The notes under the pieces were generated by a model. The model saw only the letters and a list, made by a program, of their open reading frames with translations. It was not told the origin of the DNA and searched no databases. DNA of 64,000 nt, from assembly GCA_008933825.1 (NCBI GenBank), contig WBUF01000001.1, forward strand, positions 62,001 through 126,000, in the 5' to 3' direction. The position numbers and the translations under genes are program-made. Positions 12,130 to 18,881 of this stretch are shown one piece after another. This DNA is from Rhodocyclaceae bacterium. GTDB lineage: Bacteria; Pseudomonadota; Gammaproteobacteria; Burkholderiales; Rhodocyclaceae. Positions within the stretch are counted from its first letter, which is position 1. Every line of letters starts with the position of its first letter.

Positions 12130-13170
12130 GTGGCAACCATTCTCAAGCGTGGGCCTTACAGCTTCCTGGTGCGGATCCGGCGGAAAGGCCTGCCGGCGAT
12201 GTGCAGGACATTCGACACGGAGAAAGAAGCGAAGACCTGGGCGAGACGGCAGGAGATCAAGCTCGAGGATGGCCACGTCCAGGACCTGACTGAGGCGCGC
12301 GAAACTACCCTGGCTCAAGCCCTTGAGCGATACCGGGACTCAGTGACGGTCAAAAAGAAGAGTCATCAACCCGAATTGTCCCGCATCGGCCGGATCCTGC
12401 GGAATCCGATCTCCGCGCGCCCACTCTCAACTCTTCGAGCTGACGATATCGAAACCCTGCTCGATGACCTGGCGCAGCCCCACGTTACCGTGGGAAAGGA
12501 CGGCAAGGAGCGACGGCAGCGGCCGGCGTCCGAGGCAACCCAGCGCCGCTATAGCGCCCTCCTCTCGCACTTGTTCTCAATCGCAACCAAGCGGTGGCGA
12601 ATCGAAGGCCTCCGGAACCCCATAAAAGAGATGGAACTCCCCTCCCCTGGCCGGCCCCGGAAGCGGCGCCTTGAGGAAGGCGAGGAGCAGAAGCTCCTGG
12701 CGGCCCTGGAAGGCTGCAGGAACCCCTATATCAAGCCGATGGTGTTGCTGGCGGTCGAGACGGCCATGCGCCAGGGTGAGCTCCTAAAGCTACGCTGGGA
12801 GCACGTGGACTTGGCCGGCCAAACGGTTGAGATCCACGACACGAAAAACGGCGAGGATCGGGTTGTGCCTCTGTCCTCCCGTGCGGTTGCACTCTTGCGC
12901 CCGCTTCAAGGGGGTGATGTAAAGAAGATCAAGGGGCCGGTTTTCCCGATATCGCAGGCCTCGCTGCACAGCGGCTGGATCAACGCCTGCCGGCGCGCAG
13001 AGATCGAAGGCCTCCGTTTTCATGATCTGAGGCACGAAGCGACCTCACGGCTGTTTGAGCTCGGCCTGGATCGCGTAGAAGCTGCAGCCGTTACTGGCCA
13101 CAAGACGCTGCAGATGTTGAAAGACTATACGCACCTGAGGGCGCGGAACTTGGCTAAGAAGCTCGGTTGA
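12130..13170 (+). CDS. Tyrosine-type integrase of the element
   Basis: The 346-aa recombinase has an N-terminal SAM-like core-binding domain (about residues 55-165) and a catalytic domain with Arg214 (ETAMRQGELL), His298 and Arg301 (LRFHDLRHEATSR), His324 (TGHKTLQML) and the nucleophile Tyr333 (KDYTHL). All five residues are present. It starts with GTG at 12130, about 100 bp from attL, and reads into the element, the usual position. It should integrate and, with an excisionase, excise the element at tRNA-Leu. Confidence 0.95.
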   Translation: MATILKRGPYSFLVRIRRKGLPAMCRTFDTEKEAKTWARRQEIKLEDGHVQDLTEARETTLAQALERYRDSVTVKKKSHQPELSRIGRILRNPISARPLSTLRADDIETLLDDLAQPHVTVGKDGKERRQRPASEATQRRYSALLSHLFSIATKRWRIEGLRNPIKEMELPSPGRPRKRRLEEGEEQKLLAALEGCRNPYIKPMVLLAVETAMRQGELLKLRWEHVDLAGQTVEIHDTKNGEDRVVPLSSRAVALLRPLQGGDVKKIKGPVFPISQASLHSGWINACRRAEIEGLRFHDLRHEATSRLFELGLDRVEAAAVTGHKTLQMLKDYTHLRARNLAKKLG

Positions 13171-13171
13171 T

Positions 13172-13492
13172 CTATTCGAATAGTTCAGCGTGTGTCCCGG
13201 CGCGGGTAAAGACCACCAGCCCATCTTCCCGTAAATCGTAGATCAGCAGGAAATCCCCTCCTACGTGACACTCCCGAAATCCCTCCCACGGACCATCAAG
13301 GCCGTGGTCAAAATATTCCGGTGGAAGTGGACCGTCATTCGCGATGATGAGCAACATCGCCTCCTTAAGGCGATGCATGTCGTAACGCCCTGAGTGACTC
13401 AGTCGCTCCCAGTCCTTGCGGAATTGCTTGGTTCTATCGCTGTTTCTTGGCGGCAGTGTGCGTTTTTTTTGAGCTGGTTTTTTCGAGGTCAT
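13172..13492 (-). CDS. YafQ-type toxin of a type II toxin-antitoxin system
   Basis: The 106-aa protein matches the YafQ/RelE-fold pattern: DHGLDGPWEGFRECHVGGDFLLIYDL, and a C-terminal FTRAGTHAELFE carrying the catalytic-type His. YafQ toxins are ribosome-dependent mRNA endonucleases. The annotated start gives a basic N-terminal extension of about 20 residues and a 59-nt overlap with the antitoxin gene, larger than usual, so the true start may be internal. It ends convergently 1 nt from the integrase. Confidence 0.85.
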   Translation of the reverse strand: MTSKKPAQKKRTLPPRNSDRTKQFRKDWERLSHSGRYDMHRLKEAMLLIIANDGPLPPEYFDHGLDGPWEGFRECHVGGDFLLIYDLREDGLVVFTRAGTHAELFE

Positions 13493-13745
13493 CGAAGAAT
13501 TCCTGTGCAGAACCGAATCTCGCTCTGCTAATCGAACGGGCCTCGCGCATAGCCGCTAAAGTCGTTGCATTCGGAGTTTTCACCTCGAACGGCAAACCTT
13601 GCTGAGTCACAACCTGGCGCAAGAACAGACGGATCGCATCGCTCAGATTCAGCCCGCAAGCTTCTAGCACTTCAGCGGCGCGATCCTTCAATTCCGGTTC
13701 GATCCGGGAGCGTACATCGGTAGTTTTCAATGTCGAGACTGTCAT
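13434..13745 (-). CDS. RelB/DinJ-family antitoxin
   Basis: The 103-aa protein has the ribbon-helix-helix N-terminus of DinJ-like antitoxins (VRSRIEPELKDRAAEVLEACGLNLSDAIRLFLRQVV), then LPFEVKTPN and a basic C-terminal tail. I chose the ATG at 13745 because a GGGAG Shine-Dalgarno lies 6 nt upstream. It should neutralise the toxin encoded downstream and autorepress the operon at the palindrome near 13862. Such modules stabilise integrated elements. Confidence 0.85.
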   Translation of the reverse strand: MTVSTLKTTDVRSRIEPELKDRAAEVLEACGLNLSDAIRLFLRQVVTQQGLPFEVKTPNATTLAAMREARSISRARFGSAQEFFDDLEKTSSKKTHTAAKKQR

Positions 13746-13859
13746 TACCATCTCCCGCACTCCTGCGCAGGCGCTGGAGCCCGATGGGTCCCAGCAGGTG
13801 ATTAATCGCTTGGCTGACGCGAACTGCAAACCAATGTGGGTAAGCCATAACGTAGTCAC

Positions 13860-13888
13860 ATTGTAGCTACACTAACGAATCGTGTCAA
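13860..13888 (-). promoter_or_regulatory. Toxin-antitoxin promoter with operator palindrome
   Basis: On the minus strand there is a perfect -35 TTGACA (13883-13888), a 17-bp spacer, and -10 TACAAT (13860-13865). A perfect 10-bp palindrome TGTAGCTACA (13862-13871) overlaps the -10, a natural position for a ribbon-helix-helix antitoxin to autorepress. The binding protein is inferred. Confidence 0.7.
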
Positions 13889-13986
13889 CGACATTTTTCA
13901 GAGCACTATGACTCCCCCATTCCATGGAAACGGCAGCCCGCAATTTAGAGTTATCTGGAGGGCCGAAGCCCTCCAGGGCTTACCTC

Positions 13987-14142
13987 TTACTTCTTGCGGC
14001 TGGTGCCGCTAGTTCTACGGTTAGCAGCTTGTGTCAAAGCGGATGCTGCAACGCTTTTGACGGCGGCCGGCGTCTTGGGATTACTCAGCAATTTGCTGGC
14101 CTTGCTCGCAACCTGCGAACTGGTCTTTTCGTTCTTCGCCAT
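13987..14142 (-). CDS. Small basic conserved-type protein (51 aa)
   Basis: The protein begins MAKNEKTSSQVASKASKLL and is rich in Ser, Ala and Lys, ending in a basic tail (RRTSGTSRKK). The ATG at 14142 is preceded by a near-perfect Shine-Dalgarno, AAAGGAGGTGATT, so strong translation is expected. I recall similar short proteins recurring in proteobacterial accessory DNA but cannot name a function; it could be a small nucleic-acid-binding protein. Upstream in-frame codons are not part of it. Confidence 0.7.
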   Translation of the reverse strand: MAKNEKTSSQVASKASKLLSNPKTPAAVKSVAASALTQAANRRTSGTSRKK

Positions 14143-14242
14143 TTCAATCACCTCCTTTCTGGCGATGAATGCGAGAGAACGGCCGGCCGATTTATTTGAC
14201 GATCGCCGGCAGGGCCGACTATCATCAAAGCGCAAACCATAG

Positions 14243-14292
14243 CGGTCTTCGGACCGTTCTTTCCTCCCTGGGCGGACCATCCGCCCGGGGAG
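14243..14292. other. Two consecutive stem-loops in a gene-free stretch
   Basis: CGGTC-TTCG-GACCG (14243-14256) is a UUCG-tetraloop hairpin followed on the plus strand by a pyrimidine run. A second hairpin, GGGCGGA...TCCGCCC, spans about 14270-14287. The 378 bp between 14143 and 14520 hold no gene. They could be a terminator pair, a leader for the 51-aa gene on the minus strand, or a small RNA. A DnaA-box-like TGTGGATAA lies at 14392-14400. Confidence 0.5.
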
Positions 14293-14464
14293 TCTCTCGC
14301 CAAACCCCGATTCCTCGAAGTTCGCAACTCAGTCTACTCCCGATTTTTCAGAGTAGCGAGTGTATAAGCCGTGGATAATCCTGTGAGAACATGTGGATAA
14401 GCCGTGGGTTAGTGGTGACATTTCTGCCTACCACTAAATATAGTGCCAAACTTGGCCGCTACCA

Positions 14465-14491
14465 TTGATTTATTCCCAGTGGGCATATAAT
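14465..14491 (+). promoter_or_regulatory. Promoter of the cargo cluster
   Basis: TTGATT (14465-14470) and a perfect TATAAT (14486-14491) are separated by 15 bp, slightly short. The -10 sits inside the inverted repeat GGGCATATAATGCCC (14481-14495), which could be an operator. The start codon at 14521 follows a GGAGG ribosome site. This promoter probably drives 14521-16698. Confidence 0.6.
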
Positions 14492-14520
14492 GCCCTTTTC
14501 ATTTCCAGTGGAGGCAGGCC

Positions 14521-14886
14521 ATGCTTGAAGCTATGTGGGCAGTAACGTTCGCTTCAAATGTACGGGTTGGCCCTGCTCCCGATGCCAATATGGGCGGAGG
14601 GATCGTCGTGCTAGAAACCGGCCGTGTCCTCGGTGGCGACTTGGGAATGACCTACGTCGGCGATTACAAGGTCACTCCAGATGGCAAACAGGTGACCGCA
14701 AAAGTTCGCGTCAGGAGATATCGAAATATCCCCGGCCATCAATCAGTGTTCGGCCCACTGGATCTCTTCGAGCTTGAACTCCATGGCACTCCAGCTCGTG
14801 AGGTGATGGTCATGGAAGGAAATATCGTTGGCCACCCAGACAAACGGATTCACATCTCCTTCCATCGCCTCGAAGAGCTCCCCTAG
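14521..14886 (+). CDS. GrlR-like regulatory-domain protein
   Basis: The 121-aa protein resembles the GrlR family, the beta-barrel negative regulators first described for the enterocyte-effacement type III system: MLEAMWAVTFASN, GGGIVVLETGRVLGGDLGMTYVGDYKV, and a C-terminal GNIVGHPDKRIHISFHRLEELP. No type III secretion gene is nearby. Family relatives are widespread and may bind ligands or partner proteins. It is the first gene of the cargo cluster and is followed after 5 nt by an unknown gene. Confidence 0.7.
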   Translation: MLEAMWAVTFASNVRVGPAPDANMGGGIVVLETGRVLGGDLGMTYVGDYKVTPDGKQVTAKVRVRRYRNIPGHQSVFGPLDLFELELHGTPAREVMVMEGNIVGHPDKRIHISFHRLEELP

Positions 14887-14891
14887 TCGCA

Positions 14892-16154
14892 ATGGATAAA
14901 GCCATTCGACTCTTCGGCCCTCGTGGTCTTAGAAGTGAGGTTGTCTTGGCGAAATCTGTACGAAGCCGCGAGGACGCCAGGAAGCTCGCCCCTTTTGTTG
15001 ATGAATCCGGCGCACGACTGGTAACCTGGAGAAGCGCAAGCTTTGACAGCACCTTGAGACGCCGCAAGCGCCGGAGCTGTTTTGCCTACTATCCGGCCAG
15101 CCACGTCACCCCGGTCGGCATCCCTACAGATCCAGAAACGATCGATTTCGAGGAGTTTGCGCGCGCCAAGGGAGAGAGCACAAAGCATCAACGTGCTCGC
15201 ATTCTCCTGACCAGCATCTTGCGCGACATGATCGAACGCAAGGAAACAGCCCCCTGGTCGTTCATAGACAAGCGCGTGAGCGAGGCCTTCGGCCTGTCGG
15301 GAAACCTACTTGAAGGCGTCGAAGCTGTTGAAACCAATTATCAGATTGAAACCCCTTTTGGCAAAAGCTACTCGGTCGACGTTGCTCTACTGGGGCCGAA
15401 GGTTCTGACAAAGCGGCTGGTTCTCGGGGCCATCGAGGTCGAATTTACCCATCGATTCGACCTGATCAAATGTCTTCTTCTGAAGGCCATGGGTTTCCCT
15501 CTACTCTCCCTGGATATTTCCGAAATGGGGGAGGCAGAAATAACTGCTGAGTACGTCCGCCAGGCCCTTTTGAGCACAACCGCAGACGACGAAGACGGCC
15601 GCCGTCGCAATTACGTCTATCTGCCCGAAATGCTTTATCCCGTGTACATGCAACTACCCGCCTCTATCGCAAAGGAACCGAAACACCAGTATTTGGTTTT
15701 CGTGCCTGATAGTCAGTTGGATAAGCTTAGAGAATTACTCGGTAAAGCCAAGGCAGCGCTGAAGCTGAGCGACAGAAACATTCTGGTCCAGCTGCACAAC
15801 GCAACGAACGAACAAGCCAGGGTGACCCTTGAAAACGAGGGTTCAATTGCTGGAGCGAACTGGCGCGACTTCAACGATCATCGCTACCTACGAATAGTCG
15901 TTGAGCGTCCAACTCAAAGAACAGGACCGGTGTATCTCTTCCATTTCATCTTGGCGAAGCTCGTTATGGGACACTTTGATGCTCTCGCCGGTTACAAATA
16001 CAGGCCAGCAATTGCCAACGATGAACCTGACGAACCAGTCTGGCGCCCTTACATGAAAATCGGTGACGCGGTCGAGCGAGTGCCGCTATTGCCAAAGCAG
16101 ATGGTTCAACCTGCCCGCCTGATTTTCAATGAGCTGGCCATGATCACAAAATAA
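14892..16154 (+). CDS. Unknown protein, possible PD-(D/E)XK nuclease
   Basis: The 420-aa protein is not recognised with confidence. Residues about 160-210 read YSVDVALLGPK, then LVLGAIEVEFTHRFDLIKCLLLKAMGFPLLSLDI. The Asp, then a hydrophobic strand with Glu-x-Glu, resembles the D...ExK/ExE core of CoiA-like or Vsr-like nucleases. No zinc motif is present, but CFAYYPASH precedes the domain. It has no clear ribosome site and begins 5 nt after the GrlR-like gene, suggesting coupling. A DNA-targeting cargo function is inference only. Confidence 0.5.
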   Translation: MDKAIRLFGPRGLRSEVVLAKSVRSREDARKLAPFVDESGARLVTWRSASFDSTLRRRKRRSCFAYYPASHVTPVGIPTDPETIDFEEFARAKGESTKHQRARILLTSILRDMIERKETAPWSFIDKRVSEAFGLSGNLLEGVEAVETNYQIETPFGKSYSVDVALLGPKVLTKRLVLGAIEVEFTHRFDLIKCLLLKAMGFPLLSLDISEMGEAEITAEYVRQALLSTTADDEDGRRRNYVYLPEMLYPVYMQLPASIAKEPKHQYLVFVPDSQLDKLRELLGKAKAALKLSDRNILVQLHNATNEQARVTLENEGSIAGANWRDFNDHRYLRIVVERPTQRTGPVYLFHFILAKLVMGHFDALAGYKYRPAIANDEPDEPVWRPYMKIGDAVERVPLLPKQMVQPARLIFNELAMITK

Positions 16155-16167
16155 TCGAGGGGAAAAC

Positions 16168-16698
16168 ATGAGAGTCAAGAATGACAGTGCCTACACGATG
16201 GAAGATCTCGGCAACGGCAAGGTTCGATTCTCTATCACGGCTGCTGAATTGAAACCAGGCATGGGGTGGATCGTTCTTGTAGGTGTTCTGGGTCTAATTA
16301 CCTATGGCCTTTTCTGGCTGGTATTCCTCTCGATACCCATCGGGGCAAGTATTCACAAGAAGAAAGTATCAGCTGGTGGAGAGTTCATTGCCTCACCCCG
16401 CGGTCTTGAAATGAAGGGATTTCTGCTCCCAGCCGAGCAGATTCACCGCCTAGTGGTACGCAACGCCTATGCAAGCGACCGAGATCGCTATGTATACGTC
16501 AACGGGGCAGTGACTGCCCTCTACGCTGACGCACTCAGCAACTCCATCGCCACCCATACTTCAGTAGGATACAAACTCGATGTCGAGCATGGCGGAAAAG
16601 CCACGACTCTAGCCGGCGGAATGACTGAAGTTACAGTGAACGGCCTTTTGACCGAACTGACGCGTGCGATGAATCGCAAAGAAATGGTGACGGCGTAA
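16168..16698 (+). CDS. Unknown membrane protein with two helices
   Basis: The 176-aa protein has a soluble N-terminal strand region, a hydrophobic hairpin (GWIVLVGVLGLITYGLFWLVFLSIPIG, about residues 33-60) followed by basic HKKK, and a C-terminal beta-rich domain that may resemble a bacterial PH-like fold. I do not recognise a family. It starts 13 nt after the 420-aa gene with a GAGGGG-type ribosome site, so the two are likely co-transcribed. Confidence 0.6.
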   Translation: MRVKNDSAYTMEDLGNGKVRFSITAAELKPGMGWIVLVGVLGLITYGLFWLVFLSIPIGASIHKKKVSAGGEFIASPRGLEMKGFLLPAEQIHRLVVRNAYASDRDRYVYVNGAVTALYADALSNSIATHTSVGYKLDVEHGGKATTLAGGMTEVTVNGLLTELTRAMNRKEMVTA

Positions 16699-16779
16699 AC
16701 CAGCCGGAAAACCGTCGCAAAGAGGTTCTTGCGGCGGCTGTGGCTCAGAGTCAGTTATTGCGGTGCGCGCTTTTCCGAC
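16698..16779. repeat. Diverged copy of the 35.8-kb repeat block
   Basis: 16698-16722 matches 35789-35813 at 21 of 25 positions. 16750-16779 matches 18574-18603 at 26 of 30 positions, in direct orientation. Together with the 18.6-kb copy this places related repeats on both sides of the DUF4041/GIY-YIG gene. The surrounding 175 bp (16699-16873) holds no gene. Confidence 0.6.
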
Positions 16780-16873
16780 TTGTTTCTGACAGTCCGGCCG
16801 CTGCATTTAGAGGACTGCCGTCGCGCATTCCAGTATCATCTTCCACACAACCATCCATACGAAGGGGCATGGC

Positions 16874-18418
16874 ATGGAAATCCTGTTTTTTGTTGCCCTA
16901 GTTGCGGCGCTCTATTTCTGGTGGCAAGCGCGCAGACGAACCAGGGACATCGCTGAAAGGGAGGTTCGCATCGCTCAACTTCAATCGGAAGTTGAGGCGC
17001 TTGCGCAATACCGCCAGATTCTGGACGCAGAGGCCAAGGCAATGGAGATCGTTGCCGTCGCTCAAGGTGAATTGGATAATGCGAGGAACGCCGCAGACGC
17101 AGAACGCGCAGCCGCTAAACGGGAGGCTGCGGACAAGATTGGGCAAGCTGAGAACCGCCTGCGTGCATCGGCCGAGGAGGCCCGCCTAATCATTGAGGCA
17201 GCCAAGAAGCGCGCGGAAGAAATCGCTGGCGACGCCTATAAGGCGCTGGAGAATGCAAAGCAGTATGAGAAGACCGCCCAAGCCCTCCGAAATATAGTCG
17301 AGGGTTATGGTGACCGCTACGTCGTTCCCACCTATAGCCTGCTAGACGAACTTGCCGAAGAGTTCGGCCACACAGAAGCTGGTGAACAGCTAAAGACGGC
17401 ACGGGATCGCACACGCCAAATGGTGAAGGATGGACGAGCGGCGACTTGCGACTATGCGGAAACCAACCGTAGGGTAACGGCAGTCCGCTTTGTCACCGAC
17501 GCATTCAACGGTAAGGTGGACTCGATTCTATCCCGTAGCAAGGCAGACAATGTTGGCACCCTCGAACAGCATATAAGAGACGCCTTCGCCGTGGTCAACC
17601 ATAACGGCGCTGCTTTCCGCAATGCCCGCATCAACCCGGAGTACCTTGAGTCAAGGCTTGCCGAGCTCAAGTGGGCAGTTGTAACCCGCGAACTCAGGGA
17701 GCAGGAACGGGAGGAACAGCGGCGCATTAAGGAACAGATACGAGAGGAGGAGCGCGCCCGACGCGAATTCGAAAAGGCCATGCGCGACGCCGCCAAGGAA
17801 GAGGAGATGCTCAAGAAGGCGATGGAAAAGGTGCAGCAACAGGTCGCTGCAGCCAGCGAGGCACAAAAGGCTCAGTACGAGGTCAAGCTACAGGAACTGG
17901 CGGAGAAACTCAGGACCGCCGAGGAGAAGAGTCAGCGGGCACTGTCTATGGCGCAGCAAACTCGAGCCGGGCACGTTTATGTGATCTCGAACATTGGCTC
18001 ATTTGGTGAGGAAGTATTCAAGATCGGCATGACACGGCGCCTTGAACCGAAGGACCGTATTCGCGAGCTGGGTGATGCTAGCGTGCCCTTTGAGTTCGAC
18101 ATTCACGCCATGATCTACAACGAGGACGCGCCTACGTTGGAGCGTGCCCTGCACAAGCGCTTCCTACGCATGCAAATCAACAAAGTGAATCCTCGCAAGG
18201 AATTCTTCCGCCTCTCACTGAAGGACATCCGTGACGAGATCGAAAAGATGGACATCGCCGCTCACTGGACGATGGCCGCTGAGGCACGTGAATACCGGGA
18301 ATGCGTTGCCATCGAACATGCCCTTGCGGAGAACCCGCAAGCCCAGGCGGAATGGACACGGCACCAGATGGAACTGGACCCACTAGAGGGATCTGTCGAG
18401 GAGCCAGAGGAAGTCTAG
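16874..18418 (+). CDS. Membrane-anchored DUF4041 / GIY-YIG (T5orf172) protein
   Basis: The 514-aa protein has an N-terminal membrane helix (residues 2-17), a long coiled coil (about 25-140), a DUF4041-type middle (140-265, including NARINPEYLESRLAELKWAVV), a second highly charged coiled coil (265-365), and a C-terminal T5orf172/MUG113 GIY-YIG domain: GHVYVISNIG, VFKIGMTRR, ALHKRFLRMQINKVNPRKEFF. The GIY-YIG fold is a nuclease fold, although in this branch cleavage is rarely shown. It stands alone, flanked by direct repeats, and reads as an accessory, possibly defensive, gene. Confidence 0.75.
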   Translation: MEILFFVALVAALYFWWQARRRTRDIAEREVRIAQLQSEVEALAQYRQILDAEAKAMEIVAVAQGELDNARNAADAERAAAKREAADKIGQAENRLRASAEEARLIIEAAKKRAEEIAGDAYKALENAKQYEKTAQALRNIVEGYGDRYVVPTYSLLDELAEEFGHTEAGEQLKTARDRTRQMVKDGRAATCDYAETNRRVTAVRFVTDAFNGKVDSILSRSKADNVGTLEQHIRDAFAVVNHNGAAFRNARINPEYLESRLAELKWAVVTRELREQEREEQRRIKEQIREEERARREFEKAMRDAAKEEEMLKKAMEKVQQQVAAASEAQKAQYEVKLQELAEKLRTAEEKSQRALSMAQQTRAGHVYVISNIGSFGEEVFKIGMTRRLEPKDRIRELGDASVPFEFDIHAMIYNEDAPTLERALHKRFLRMQINKVNPRKEFFRLSLKDIRDEIEKMDIAAHWTMAAEAREYRECVAIEHALAENPQAQAEWTRHQMELDPLEGSVEEPEEV

Positions 18419-18476
18419 GTAGAGCTCTACGCTGACGCGCTCAAGGGGGATAGTTCCTTGGCCATTGCGGCGATCA

Positions 18477-18563
18477 TCAGTGAAGCGCCGCCAACGCGGC
18501 TTTGATCTTGGCCACGGCCGCATCCGCCTTCTTCTGCTCCTCGAGGTTCAGAAGGAGATATCA
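18477..18563 (-). pseudogene. C-terminal remnant of a paralogue of the 21.3-21.7 kb gene
   Basis: On the minus strand this encodes LEEQKKADAAVAKIKAALAALH then a stop, closely similar to the last 22 residues (PEEQLKADTAASRVKAACAALH) of the gene at 21284-21697. No start codon precedes it in frame before a stop at 18561-18563. It looks like the end of a decayed duplicate. It lies within the 463-bp gap 18419-18881, otherwise without a convincing gene. Confidence 0.5.
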
Positions 18564-18746
18564 AGCGTTCAGGGTCTGTTGTTGCAGTGAGCGCTTTTCC
18601 GACAGATTCGGGCGGTGGCAGCGAACCGTCGTGCAGGCCGCGCAGTTCGGCTGCCTCGACCTCGCGGCCTGGCAGCGGCTGCAGGTCCAGGCACTGGCGG
18701 CTTCAAGCGCCGCCTGCGCAGCTTCTCTGGCTCCTTCGGGCAACAT
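18561..18746 (-). CDS. Possible small cysteine-rich protein (61 aa)
   Basis: An ATG at 18746 has a GAGGAG ribosome site and opens a frame starting MLPEGAREAAQAALEAAS, followed by four to five cysteines in CSRC...CAAC...C spacing, which could bind zinc. It shares its frame with the remnant at 18477-18563 and is separated from it only by a TGA, so the two may once have been one gene. It could also be non-coding. Confidence 0.35.
   Translation of the reverse strand: MLPEGAREAAQAALEAASAWTCSRCQAARSRQPNCAACTTVRCHRPNLSEKRSLQQQTLNA
18574..18618. repeat. Copy of the element's repeat block, right of the DUF4041 gene
   Basis: 18574-18603 is a direct imperfect copy of 16750-16779 (26/30), and 18596-18618 matches 35946-35968 at 21 of 23 positions. 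The shared core contains TTTTCCGAC. It overlaps the doubtful small minus-strand frame at 18561-18746, which argues against that frame being coding. Confidence 0.65.
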
Positions 18747-18799
18747 GATGACTCCTCTCCCTCGGTCTTCGATGCGATAGGGGACCTATCCCCCGCCTA

Positions 18800-18846
18800 A
18801 TGCCCTCCCTATGGCAACCCTGTTGGGATCGCTATAGGGGTGGCAT
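18800..18846. terminator. Long imperfect stem-loop downstream of topB
   Basis: ATGCCCTCCCTATGGC (18800-18815) pairs with GCTATAGGGGTGGCAT (18831-18846) with few mismatches, and the loop contains a smaller CCC/GGG hairpin. On the minus strand it follows the topB stop by about 35 nt. No U-run follows, so it may be a factor-dependent terminator or a 3' stabilising structure. A second short palindrome (GATAGGGGACCTATC) lies next to it at 18776-18790. Confidence 0.4.
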
Positions 18847-18881
18847 CAATATATTTACGTAATTCGTCATTCTGGTGACGT

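Noticed and set aside
14363-14400. Chromosomal-type origin from DnaA-box-like TGTGGATAA sequences
   Set aside because: Only one good box and one partial copy are seen, with no AT-rich unwinding cluster; the Rep iterons at 36.7 kb are a far better origin candidate for the element.
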